Made by a program: the position numbers and the translations under genes. A stretch of DNA of 64,000 nt, taken from Ga0077555 sp031406575. Lineage in GTDB: Bacteria > Pseudomonadota > Alphaproteobacteria > Rhizobiales > Hyphomicrobiaceae. Positions 53,663 to 61,593 of this stretch are shown here, piece after piece. Position 1 is the first letter of the stretch, and every line of letters starts with the position of its first letter. A model generated the notes under the pieces. It was not told where the DNA came from, did no database searches, and saw only the letters and a list, made by a program, of their open reading frames with translations. The stretch is from the NCBI GenBank assembly GCA_031406575.1, contig JANOHP010000124.1:39710-103709 (forward strand), read 5' to 3'.

Positions 53663-54922
53663 TTACACGCGCCGCATCACGAGTGACGCATTCGTGCCGC
53701 CAAAACCGAACGAATTCGACAGAACGGTATCGATGGGCCGAGATTTAGCGACGTGCGGCACCAGATCGATGGGCGTTTCGACCGACGGGTTGTCGAGATT
53801 GAGCGTCGGTGGCGCCACGTTGTCGCGGATGGCGAGGACCGAGAATATCGCCTCGACGGCGCCTGCCGCTCCGAGCAGATGCCCAATGGCGGATTTGGTC
53901 GACGACATCGCGAGCTTGCCGGCCGAATTGCCGAACAATCTCTCGACCGCTCCCAATTCGATTTCGTCGCCCATGGGGGTCGATGTGCCGTGCGCATTGA
54001 CATAATCGACTTCGCTGACATCGATTTCGGCGCGGGCGAGCGCATTGCGCATGCAGCGGTAAGCCCCATCCCCATCGGCAGCCGGCGCGGTGATATGGAA
54101 GGCATCACCCGACATGCCGTAGCCGATCACTTCGGCATAGATGCGTGCGCCGCGGGCTTGGGCGTGCTCGAGCGTTTCCAGCACGACGATGCCGGCGCCC
54201 TCGCCCATGACGAAACCGTCACGGTCCTTGTCATAGGGGCGCGACGCCTTCGTCGGCGCATCGTTGAAACCCGTCGACAACGCGCGGCACGCGGCAAATC
54301 CGGCCATGGAAATTCGACAAATCGGGCTTTCCGCGCCGCCCGCGACCATGACGTCGGCATCCCCCAGCGCGACCAATCGAGCCGCATCCCCGATGGCATG
54401 CGATCCCGTCGAACATGCTGTAACGACGGAGTGGTTGGGGCCTTTCAAGCCATGCTTGATCGACACGTAACCCGACGTGAGATTGATCAATCGTCCGGGA
54501 ATGAAGAACGGCGACACGCGCCGGGGACCGCGCTCCTTGAGTAGGATCGCCGTGTCGGCGATGCCGCTGAGCCCGCCTATGCCAGAGCCGATCAAAACGC
54601 CGCTGCGCTCTTGCTGTTCTTTGGTCTGGGCTTTGTAGCCGGAATCCGCCAATGCCTGGTCCGCAGCAGCCATGGCGTAGATGATGAAATCATCCACTTT
54701 GCGCTGCTCTTTCGGCTCCATCCACTGGTCGGGATTGAAGGAGCCGTTGGAGCCGTCGCCACGCGGAATGAAACTGGCGATTTGACACGGCAGATCGGCG
54801 GCTTCGAATTCCGTGATTCGCCGTGCACCATTCTTGCCCGCGAGCAGGGCCGACCACGACGCTTCCACCCCGCACCCCAGCGGGGTGACGAGACCTAGAC
54901 CGGTGATGACCACGCGTCGCAT
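53663..54922 (-). CDS. fabF: beta-ketoacyl-ACP synthase II
   Basis: Elongating condensing enzyme of type II fatty acid synthesis, 419 residues. The Cys-His-His triad can be read: Cys170 in VTACSTGSHAIGDA, His in VNAHGTSTPMGD and His in SAIGHLLGAAGAVE. The final SNSFGFGGTNASLV is typical. It is downstream of acpP with a 145-bp gap and upstream of mltG. Confidence 0.96.
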   Translation of the reverse strand: MRRVVITGLGLVTPLGCGVEASWSALLAGKNGARRITEFEAADLPCQIASFIPRGDGSNGSFNPDQWMEPKEQRKVDDFIIYAMAAADQALADSGYKAQTKEQQERSGVLIGSGIGGLSGIADTAILLKERGPRRVSPFFIPGRLINLTSGYVSIKHGLKGPNHSVVTACSTGSHAIGDAARLVALGDADVMVAGGAESPICRISMAGFAACRALSTGFNDAPTKASRPYDKDRDGFVMGEGAGIVVLETLEHAQARGARIYAEVIGYGMSGDAFHITAPAADGDGAYRCMRNALARAEIDVSEVDYVNAHGTSTPMGDEIELGAVERLFGNSAGKLAMSSTKSAIGHLLGAAGAVEAIFSVLAIRDNVAPPTLNLDNPSVETPIDLVPHVAKSRPIDTVLSNSFGFGGTNASLVMRRV

Positions 54923-55067
54923 GAAATCACCCGAACCTTCGCGCGTTTGGAAGCTTCATGGCTCGAAGCCTCATTGGCAGACGATCGACTGAGTCGAACC
55001 CACCACAACCACCGCGGGCGCAACCTGGTGCGTAAGCAGCGCAACGCGGCAGGAGCAGAGCTGGAGT

Positions 55068-55310
55068 TCAGGCTGCTTTGACTTGCTTTTCCAGAAACGA
55101 GACGGCATCGCCGACCGTCTGAATTTGCTCCGCTTTGTCGTCCGGAATTTCGCAGCCGAACTCTTCTTCGAAGGCCATGACCAGCTCGACCGTATCGAGA
55201 CTGTCCGCGCCCAGGTCATCGATGAAGCTCGCGCTCTCGGTCACCTTGTCCGGCTCGACGCTCAGATGTTCGATTACGATCTTCTTCACGCGTTCTGCGA
55301 CATCGCTCAT
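55068..55310 (-). CDS. acpP: acyl carrier protein
   Basis: An 80-residue acidic carrier that holds growing acyl chains on phosphopantetheine at Ser37 (LGADSLDTVELVMAFEEEFG). The start MSDVAERVKKIVIEHL is canonical. It sits between fabG and fabF; AcpS encoded at 19.4 kb is the activating enzyme. Confidence 0.97.
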   Translation of the reverse strand: MSDVAERVKKIVIEHLSVEPDKVTESASFIDDLGADSLDTVELVMAFEEEFGCEIPDDKAEQIQTVGDAVSFLEKQVKAA

Positions 55311-55611
55311 TGCATGATCCCTCGGCTGATCCTTGATCTACACCGCACACGCGGCACGTTTGTCTACGATCCCGCGTGGTGCATCTCGACGGCCGACTCG
55401 TTGGGAGCTGGACCTTCGCGGCGTCCGTGCGCTGGTACTGCAATCCGGCTCCGACGACAATCCTCGAAGAGTGTCTTCGGTAAACCGGTCAATTGGCTCG
55501 TTTCGAACCCGAAAACGCGGGCTCGGTAACACACTTACAATATGGGCGCCAGCAGTGCGGCCCCAGCAACGCGGTGATCCCTGCGCCCAAACGTCTCGAG
55601 GCGCCACAAAA
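55311..55611. other. intergenic region between fabG and acpP
   Basis: A 301-bp spacer containing no supported gene. It probably holds an extra promoter for the very highly expressed acpP, but I cannot define the boxes. A T-arm-like string near 55497-55513 was examined and does not belong to a tRNA. Confidence 0.45.
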
Positions 55612-56358
55612 TCACACCATCACCATGCCGCCGTTGACGTGAAGTGTCTGTCCCGTCATGTAGCGCGCCTCGGTGCTGGCGAGGTAAACTGCTGCTGCGG
55701 CTATATCTTCCGGCGATCCAAAGGTTTGCGCGGGGATAGCTTCCTTGATCGCGGCCACCTGCTTTTCGTTCAGCGAATCCGTCATCGGTGTTTTGATGAA
55801 ACCCGGCGCAATGCAGTTGGCCGTGATGCCCCGAGGCGCCACCTCTCTTGCGAGCGACTTCGTCATGCCGATCATGCCGGCTTTCGACGCGGCATAGTTG
55901 CCCTGCCCCGGATTGCCCAAAATGCCCGACACCGAAGACATGTTGATGATGCGCCCATAGCCCGTCTTGCTGCGCAGCATATGCCGGGTGGCGGCGCGCG
56001 ACAGCATGAATGTGGAGGTCAGATTGACCGCTATCACCTCGTCCCACTGCTCGTCCTTCATCACCATGAAGAGATTGTCGCGGGTGAGACCTGCGTTGTT
56101 CACCAAGATGTCGAGCCGTCCGCCCAGCGCCTTGACCGCCTCATCGATGAGCTTGCCGACCTGCTCTTTGTTGGCCAAATCGCACGGGCAGACCACGACG
56201 CGCTCTTTCAGTTCCGCTTGCAGGGCCTCGAGCTTGTCGACTTGGCGTCCCGACACAGCGACGGTTGCGCCCTGACCGTGGAGCGCACGGGCAATGGCGT
56301 TTCCGATGCCGCCTGTCGCGCCTGTCACCAGGGCTGTCTTGCCCGTCAAGTCGAACAT
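55612..56358 (-). CDS. fabG: 3-oxoacyl-ACP reductase FabG
   Basis: NADPH-dependent ketoreductase of fatty acid synthesis, 248 residues from ATG 56358. The cofactor motif is LVTGATGGIGNAIA; NNAGLTRDNL and the catalytic Ser and YxxxK are in SSVSGILGNPGQGNYAASKAG; the C-terminal YMTGQTLHVNGGMVMV is standard. The gene is 52 bp downstream of fabD. Confidence 0.96.
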   Translation of the reverse strand: MFDLTGKTALVTGATGGIGNAIARALHGQGATVAVSGRQVDKLEALQAELKERVVVCPCDLANKEQVGKLIDEAVKALGGRLDILVNNAGLTRDNLFMVMKDEQWDEVIAVNLTSTFMLSRAATRHMLRSKTGYGRIINMSSVSGILGNPGQGNYAASKAGMIGMTKSLAREVAPRGITANCIAPGFIKTPMTDSLNEKQVAAIKEAIPAQTFGSPEDIAAAAVYLASTEARYMTGQTLHVNGGMVMV

Positions 56359-56410
56359 GAGAGTGCCTCTTTCGTAAACCCGCTGCTGGGGCGTTGTGCC
56401 GGTGCGCGGC

Positions 56411-57358
56411 TCAAGACGCAAGTGCCGCGACGGCTGCCTCGATATCGGCGGGGGTTCCGATCGCCTGGGTGATCAGCGCCTTGTCGATACGGCCAGCGAG
56501 CCCCGTGAGGACCTTACCCGAGCCGATCTCGAATTGGTGAGTGACGCCGGCGGCAACCATCGCCAGCACACATTCCCGCCAGCGCACGGTACCTGTCACC
56601 TGCTCGACGAGGCAGCGCTTGATCTCCTCGGGATCGGTGACGGGAGCCGCGCGGACATTGACGATCACGGGCACGCGGGGTGCGCGCACAGTCACTTTGG
56701 CGAGGGCCTCGGCCATGGCGTCAGCGGCGGGTTGGAGCAGACGGCAGTGGAACGGCGCCGACACCGGCAGCGGGATGGCGCGACGAAGCCCGTGCGCCTT
56801 GCCGACTTCGGCCACCCGATCGATGGCCGTCTTGTGCCCTGACAGCACGACTTGCGTCGGCTCGTTGTCGTTGGCGATGTCGCAGACGTCGCCCTGGGCC
56901 GCATCCGACGCGATCTTCCTGGCAACGTCCAAACCCACGCCGAGCAGCGCCGCCATGGCACCCTGGCCGACGGGAACGGCACGCTGCATGGCCTGCCCGC
57001 GCAATTTCAGCAACCGCGCGGCATCGGCGATCGAAAACGCCCCGGCAGCGGCCAGCGCCGAGTATTCGCCCAACGAATGCCCCGCCACGAACGCTACTTG
57101 GCGGGCCAAATCGAACCCTTTCTCGACCTCCAGAACGCGCATGACCGCCAGGGAATGGGCCATCAGCGCCGGTTGCGCATTTTCAGTGAGGGTCAACGTC
57201 TCCTGTGGACCCTCCCACATGATCTGCGACAACTTCTGCCCGAGCGCGTCGTCCACTTCGTCGAACACGGCTTTCGCTGCGGGAAAGGCGACCGCGAGAT
57301 CGCGCCCCATGCCCACCGTTTGGCTTCCCTGGCCCGGAAAGACGAAAGCGACGCTCAT
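56411..57358 (-). CDS. fabD: malonyl-CoA:ACP transacylase FabD
   Basis: Loads malonyl groups on ACP, 315 residues. VFPGQGSQTVGMG is at the N-terminus, the nucleophile Ser95 is in VAGHSLGEYSALAAAGA, and the catalytic His is in VSAPFHCRLLQPA. It is the first gene of the fabD-fabG-acpP-fabF-mltG-yicC-gmk run. Confidence 0.96.
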   Translation of the reverse strand: MSVAFVFPGQGSQTVGMGRDLAVAFPAAKAVFDEVDDALGQKLSQIMWEGPQETLTLTENAQPALMAHSLAVMRVLEVEKGFDLARQVAFVAGHSLGEYSALAAAGAFSIADAARLLKLRGQAMQRAVPVGQGAMAALLGVGLDVARKIASDAAQGDVCDIANDNEPTQVVLSGHKTAIDRVAEVGKAHGLRRAIPLPVSAPFHCRLLQPAADAMAEALAKVTVRAPRVPVIVNVRAAPVTDPEEIKRCLVEQVTGTVRWRECVLAMVAAGVTHQFEIGSGKVLTGLAGRIDKALITQAIGTPADIEAAVAALAS

Positions 57359-57460
57359 TCTTCAATGTCCTTCGCTGCGCTGGATTGTCCGCGTCGTTGA
57401 GCATTAGCCGTAGGCACGAGTCAACAGACCCCGTTGCCGCCCGTCAGGTCTGCCGGATCG

Positions 57461-57694
57461 TCAAAACACGTCTTTCCCCATGATGGTGCAGCGCCGCATG
57501 ACCCGGATCGCATTGGTGCCCAGACCATCGGCCGTCACGAGCATAATCTGGGCGCACCACACGGCCTTGCTCGAACTATTGCGATCCGCGATGATCGCGT
57601 CGAGCGCCCTCCGGCTCGCAGGAGAAACATAGAAGCAGATGTCGGGTCGTCTCATCGCCGCACTCTGACTGATTTGCAGCGATTTGGGAATCAT
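57461..57694 (-). pseudogene. IS630-family transposase N-terminal remnant
   Basis: The 77-codon frame contains LDAIIADRNSSSKAVWCAQIMLVTADGLGTNAI in pieces and VMRR, a clear match to the helix-turn-helix start of IS630-type transposases (ADRN...K.VW.A.I.L.TADGLGTN.IMRRTGKSK). The similarity stops after VMRR, the DDE catalytic domain is missing, and no inverted repeats are seen. It is therefore a truncated relic beside the fatty-acid cluster. Confidence 0.75.
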
Positions 57695-57711
57695 CTGTCA
57701 GACGAAGAACA

Positions 57712-58371
57712 CTAGCGATCAGTGCTGCGCCAACCCGCTCCATATCTGAACTCAAAATAGGCGACCGGCTCTGCACGGTTGGGGTCGCGAACCATGTACC
57801 ATATGCGGTCGAAATCACTGCGAGGAAAACACGCGTTGTTCGTGCAGGGCACACAGCCGCTGCCACGGGCACAGGACTGAACTTCAGGCACCCCCAATTT
57901 GTTCAAGATCGCGTATACATTCTCGCTGTTGAGCGCGACTAATGCCACGCTTCCCCGTGGCAGTTCTTTCAAAGCACGTGCGACAGGTTCGATTGCTGCT
58001 CGCCGGGACGTTTGATCAGTCACCAGTGCGTCGTCCACGGTTGAGCCCGGAGGTGGTAATAGAACAATCGGAAGATTTTGCTTTGACGCAATGACTTCGA
58101 TGGACTCTCGACTGCGTGTCGTGTGGCTCCCGAACATATGCGTAAATTTTACGTCCTGAAATGTGTGGGCGAGCAACGCAGCACGTGCTCGGCCTGCGGC
58201 GGTAAGAGGAACCACGGGCTCAGAGGTTTTGGAGCTATCGATTTCAGGGTGACGAACTATAACGATAGTAACCAGCTCCCCTTCCGCAATGGATGGCAAA
58301 CTAGACAGCACCAATGCGAAGAACGCGTATGTTGGTTGGAGTACATGTCGTTTGAATGAAATCCCGTTCAT
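57712..58371 (-). CDS. exported histidine-phosphatase-like protein lacking the second catalytic His
   Basis: A 219-residue protein with a signal-like N-terminus (YAFFALVLSSLPSIAEG). The mature part starts VTIVIVRHPEID, aligning with the RHG phospho-acceptor motif (His41) but with Pro instead of Gly. PLTAAGRARAALLAHTF and SHTTRSRES match later positions of the fold. Where the family normally has a second catalytic His (V.H...), this protein has VALVALNSENV, Asn148. A Cys cluster (Cys167, 173, 176, 181) follows. It may be a degenerate or repurposed member. The ATG at 58371 is chosen for the signal; the frame opens further upstream. Confidence 0.7.
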   Translation of the reverse strand: MNGISFKRHVLQPTYAFFALVLSSLPSIAEGELVTIVIVRHPEIDSSKTSEPVVPLTAAGRARAALLAHTFQDVKFTHMFGSHTTRSRESIEVIASKQNLPIVLLPPPGSTVDDALVTDQTSRRAAIEPVARALKELPRGSVALVALNSENVYAILNKLGVPEVQSCARGSGCVPCTNNACFPRSDFDRIWYMVRDPNRAEPVAYFEFRYGAGWRSTDR

Positions 58372-58841
58372 AGATTTCACCTTGCTTCTGGCCAATCGGG
58401 CCACTCCTGATCGGATCACCGCCGTTGCGTCGTAACACTGCGTGCCCATTGTTGCAAACCACCGACCAACCGCATGACCCGCCCTGATTCGACCCATGCG
58501 CGTCGTTTCGACTGTCCTACAGCCCGAAGCTGATCCCAGCGCGGCGCCGTTCGCCGCACGGTGACTCCGGGTTGCGTTTCGGCTTGCACCCCCACCCGTC
58601 TTCCGTCATAACCCGCCCCATCACCCGCTCCGGCTGGAGGCTGAACGGGGGGTTGTGGCTATTCCTGATCTGCTCACCGCAAATTAGGACAAGTTGCATC
58701 TGCGACGGCTTTCGAGCCGCCTTCCCCCGGTGTCTCCGCTCTTTGGGTCGTCTTAGATTGGGCCTTCTCCCGCCTTCGGGCGCAGCGGTCCAATAGAGGC
58801 TACGCGCCGGAACGGACAACCGAGAGAAGGAAGGCAACCAC
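58372..58841. other. long intergenic region before rpsF
   Basis: A 470-bp gap between divergent genes. No protein-coding gene is supported. It should hold the promoter of the ribosomal protein operon. The proximal part carries a stem-loop leader (58757-58794) and a GAGAGAAGGAAGG ribosome site. The rest shows nothing I can name. Confidence 0.5.
58757..58794 (+). promoter_or_regulatory. stem-loop in the rpsF leader, candidate autoregulatory element
   Basis: ATTGGGCC pairs with GGTCCAAT (one G-U) and encloses an inner CGCC-TTCG-GGCG hairpin, with an asymmetric internal loop between. The structure ends 47 bases before the rpsF start. Leaders of rpsF in many bacteria bind the S6:S18 complex for feedback control, so this is a plausible candidate, but I have not matched the published motif base by base. 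Confidence 0.4.
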
Positions 58842-59444
58842 ATGCCGCTCTACGAGCATGTGTTCCTTGCACGCCAGGACGTTTCGCAAGCACAAGTCGA
58901 AGCCCTGACCAAGGAATACACGGACCTCATCGAAGCGTCCCAAGGCAAGGTCACCAAGACCGAGTACTGGGGACTGAAATCGTTGACATTCAAGGTCAAG
59001 AAAAACCGTCGCGCTCATTACACGCTGCTCAACATCGATGCCCCATCGGCCGCGGTGAACGAGATGGAGCGGCTGATGGGTCTGTCGACGGACGTCATTC
59101 GCTTCCTTACCGTCAAGGTGGAAGAACACGAGACCGAGCCGTCCGCGCAGATGCGCAAGGGCGACCGGGAAGAGCGCGGCGAGCGCGGTGATCGCGGCGG
59201 CGGTGGCTTCCGCGGCGATCGCGGTGGCTTCCGCGGCGACCGTCCGCCCCGGGAAGGCGGCGGCTTCCGCGGTGATCGCGGCGATCGTCCCCCCCGTGAA
59301 GGCGGTGGCTTCCGCGCCGGTGGCGACCGTCCCCCGCGTGAAGGTGGCGCCCCTCCGCGTGAAGGTGGCTTCCGTGACCGTCCGCCCCGCGAAGGTGGCG
59401 ATGCGCCCCGTCCCCCCCGTACACCCACGCCGGAGGCCTCGTGA
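58842..59444 (+). CDS. rpsF: 30S ribosomal protein S6 with a repetitive Arg/Gly-rich tail
   Basis: Binds S18 in the platform of the 30S subunit. Residues 1 to about 98 are the S6 core (MPLYEHVFLARQD, YWGLKSLTFKVKKNRRAHYTLLNID). The remaining ~100 residues form a low-complexity tail with RGDRGG units and five copies of PPREGG, so at 200 residues the protein is about twice the usual length of E. coli S6. Arg/Gly/Pro tails on S6 occur in other alphaproteobacteria but vary in length. rpsR overlaps the stop. Confidence 0.95.
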   Translation: MPLYEHVFLARQDVSQAQVEALTKEYTDLIEASQGKVTKTEYWGLKSLTFKVKKNRRAHYTLLNIDAPSAAVNEMERLMGLSTDVIRFLTVKVEEHETEPSAQMRKGDREERGERGDRGGGGFRGDRGGFRGDRPPREGGGFRGDRGDRPPREGGGFRAGGDRPPREGGAPPREGGFRDRPPREGGDAPRPPRTPTPEAS

Positions 59445-59698
59445 TGGCAGACGTAGAAGGACAAGGCGCACCGGTTCGGCGTGCGTTCCATCGTCGCCGC
59501 AAAACCTGCCCGTTCTCAGGCGCCAGCGCGCCCAAGATCGACTACAAGGACGTTCGCCTGCTCGGCCGTTATATCTCCGAGCGCGGCAAGATCGTCCCGA
59601 GCCGTATCACGGCTGTTTCGGCCAAGAAGCAGCGGGAATTGGCGCGCGCCATCAAGCGCGCTCGGTTCCTGGGACTTCTGCCCTACGTGATCAAGTGA
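59444..59698 (+). CDS. rpsR: 30S ribosomal protein S18
   Basis: An 84-residue partner of S6. After a short tail come RRKTCPFSG, IDYKDVRLLGRYISERGKIVPSRITAVSAKKQRELARAIKRARFLGLLPY (in pieces), the family core. The ATG at 59444 shares one base with the rpsF stop (TGATG); a GTG at 59441 is the alternative. A GGAGG lies eight bases upstream, within the end of rpsF. Coupled translation matches the equal need for S6 and S18. Confidence 0.96.
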   Translation: MADVEGQGAPVRRAFHRRRKTCPFSGASAPKIDYKDVRLLGRYISERGKIVPSRITAVSAKKQRELARAIKRARFLGLLPYVIK

Positions 59699-59704
59699 AC
59701 GACA

Positions 59705-59734
59705 CGACGCGGAGCACAACTCCGCGTCGATTTT
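59705..59734 (+). terminator. intrinsic terminator after rpsR
   Basis: CGACGCGGAG and CTCCGCGTCG form a 10-bp perfect stem with a five-base loop (CACAA), followed by ATTTT. It lies 6 bp beyond the rpsR stop and probably limits read-through into the DUF2232 gene and rplI. Confidence 0.75.
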
Positions 59735-59792
59735 GAACGGGTTGGGGTGGCCGTCGCGCTGCCTCTAACCGCACCTCGCGGGACAGCACCGA

Positions 59793-60791
59793 ATGCCACC
59801 TTTCATCCTGATCGGGCTCGCCGCCGGCGGCGCTTCGGCACTGCTGTTCATTTCGGCTGCGGCAGGAAATCCGGCCGGGCGGGTGGTGTTGTTTTTCATG
59901 GCCCCGCTTCCGGGCTTCCTCGCCGGATTGGGCTGGGGCGCGCGATCTGCGGGGATTGCGGCAGTATCGTCCGCGATCATCTGCGGCGGACTTCTCGGAT
60001 TGGCGTCGGGTGGGTATGTGCTGGCGACCCAGGGCATACCGGTGACGGTGCTGTGCTATCTCGCCAGCCTGAGCCGTGATCTCGCTCCCACTGCCGTACC
60101 GGCCTCCATCACGTCGACACCCTCCATCGCAGCCGCACCTCACGTCGAATGGTATCCCGTCGGCCGTCTCATCGCGATTGCGACCGTCATGGCGGGTGTG
60201 CTGGCCTTGCTGACCGTCGTGGTCTTCGGCGCCGATCTCGATGACATGCGCAAAATTCTGCGCGCGTCGATCGAGCAGCTCCAGCAACTGGCGATGTTCA
60301 AGGACAGCACCATTTCCGAGCAGGACAAGGCCTCGCTCACGGAGGTGATGCTGTATCTGTTCCCCGCTGCGTCGTCCCTGTCCTGGTTGATCGGTTTGTT
60401 GCTGAATTTCTATCTGGCTGGCCGCATCACACTGGCGTCGGGCCGCCTGCCTCGCCCGTGGCCCGATCTCGCCGCCATCGACTATCCGCGCGGCTTCGGC
60501 CTCGGGCTTGCTTTGTCACTGGGGCTACTGGCGGCGACCGTGGGCATTCCACGGCTGGTCGCGTCGGGTTTTGCGGGGGCGTTCGTCGTCGCCTACTTCC
60601 TGCTCGGGCTGGCCGTCATTCACTATGTGACGCGCGGCACGCCGGCCCGCCCGTTTCTCCTCTGGGGCCTGTATCTGTGCCTCTTCTTCTTCAACATGTG
60701 GGCAGCCCTCGCGCTGGCCCTGGTTGGCATTCTCGAACCGCTGCTCCCCTGGCGTCACTGGAAAGAAAAGCGACGACCAGGACCCGATTGA
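59793..60791 (+). CDS. DUF2232 (YybS-like) membrane protein
   Basis: A 332-residue polytopic membrane protein with about eight hydrophobic segments, for example LIGLAAGGASALLFISAAAG and LGLALSLGLLAATVGIP. Alphaproteobacterial DUF2232 proteins are regularly encoded between rpsR and rplI, as here. A central soluble stretch (DDMRKILRASIEQLQQLAMFKDSTISEQDKASL) separates the halves. Function is not established; transport of a small molecule has been proposed for related proteins. Confidence 0.88.
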   Translation: MPPFILIGLAAGGASALLFISAAAGNPAGRVVLFFMAPLPGFLAGLGWGARSAGIAAVSSAIICGGLLGLASGGYVLATQGIPVTVLCYLASLSRDLAPTAVPASITSTPSIAAAPHVEWYPVGRLIAIATVMAGVLALLTVVVFGADLDDMRKILRASIEQLQQLAMFKDSTISEQDKASLTEVMLYLFPAASSLSWLIGLLLNFYLAGRITLASGRLPRPWPDLAAIDYPRGFGLGLALSLGLLAATVGIPRLVASGFAGAFVVAYFLLGLAVIHYVTRGTPARPFLLWGLYLCLFFFNMWAALALALVGILEPLLPWRHWKEKRRPGPD

Positions 60792-60833
60792 CGCGACCTT
60801 CTCCACCCCTTCATCACCATAGGAGTCATCCCC

Positions 60834-61418
60834 ATGCAAGTCATCCTTCTCGAACGTATCGGCCGCCTCGGACAGATGGGCGACGTCGTCCGCGTCAAAG
60901 ACGGTTTCGCCCGCAATTTCCTACTGCCCCAGGGCAAGGCCCTGCGCGCCACAGACGACAATCGCAAGCGGTTCGAAAAGGATCGCGTTCAGCTCGAAGC
61001 CCGCAACCTCGAGCAGAAGAAAGAAGCCGAGGGCGTATCGGGTAAACTCGAAGGAAAAACCTTCGTCGCCATCCGCCAAGCCGGCGATACCGGTCAGCTT
61101 TACGGCTCGGTCTCGACGCGCGACATCGCCGAAGTCGTGTCGGAAGGTGGTTTTTCGGTCGATCGCCGCCAAATCCTCCTGGATAAGCCCATCAAAGCGC
61201 TGGGCTTGCATGGCATCCGCGTGCAGCTCCACCCGGAAGTCGTCGTCGACGTCACGATCAACGTCGCCCGCTCCGCCGAAGAAGCCGAAAAGCAGTCGCG
61301 CGGCGAAGACGTGGCGATGGTCAAGGACGAAGCTCCGGTCATCGAGACGTTCAGCGAAGACGGCGATTACGGCAATGCCGATCGCGGACCGGCCGAGGAA
61401 AGTGCCGACCGCGGCTGA
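60834..61418 (+). CDS. rplI: 50S ribosomal protein L9
   Basis: Elongated 50S protein that helps maintain reading frame. The N-terminal domain MQVILLERIGRLGQMGDVVRVKDGFARNFLLPQGKAL is canonical and fixes the start. The connecting helix and C-terminal domain (GKTFVAIRQAGDTGQLYGSVSTRDIAE) follow. An acidic tail of about 45 residues takes it to 194 residues, as in many alphaproteobacteria. It is preceded by a CATAGGAGTCATCCCC ribosome-site region. Confidence 0.96.
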   Translation: MQVILLERIGRLGQMGDVVRVKDGFARNFLLPQGKALRATDDNRKRFEKDRVQLEARNLEQKKEAEGVSGKLEGKTFVAIRQAGDTGQLYGSVSTRDIAEVVSEGGFSVDRRQILLDKPIKALGLHGIRVQLHPEVVVDVTINVARSAEEAEKQSRGEDVAMVKDEAPVIETFSEDGDYGNADRGPAEESADRG

Positions 61419-61489
61419 TGTCGATCGCCACCCAGAGTTGCAGCAGCGTTGCGGACCCTTCCGCGGCGCTGTTTTCGTGACGGGCCGCC

Positions 61490-61534
61490 GCCCAGGGCTT
61501 CCACGCCCAGTGCTTTCACGCCGAGTGCTTCCAC
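61490..61534. repeat. three tandem imperfect 15-bp repeats
   Basis: Copies at 61490-61504, 61505-61519 and 61520-61534 share the pattern GCCCAGTGCTTYCAC with one to three differences each. They lie in the 175-bp gap between rplI and the DSD1-like gene, outside any supported gene. Confidence 0.75.
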
Positions 61535-61593
61535 CTCGACGCGCCGGCTCGGCGTCCCTAAGCTGGTCCGCGCACTGAACACGGAGCCGAACG

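Noticed and set aside
55497..55513. GGGTTCGAA-like T-arm string on the minus strand, possible tRNA
   Set aside because: The five bases either side do not pair, and no acceptor stem, anticodon arm or D arm can be drawn around it.
59200..59420. Repetitive DNA in rpsF as a CRISPR-like or mobile repeat
   Set aside because: The repeats are in frame, encode RGDRGG/PPREGG units, and have no spacers of constant length.
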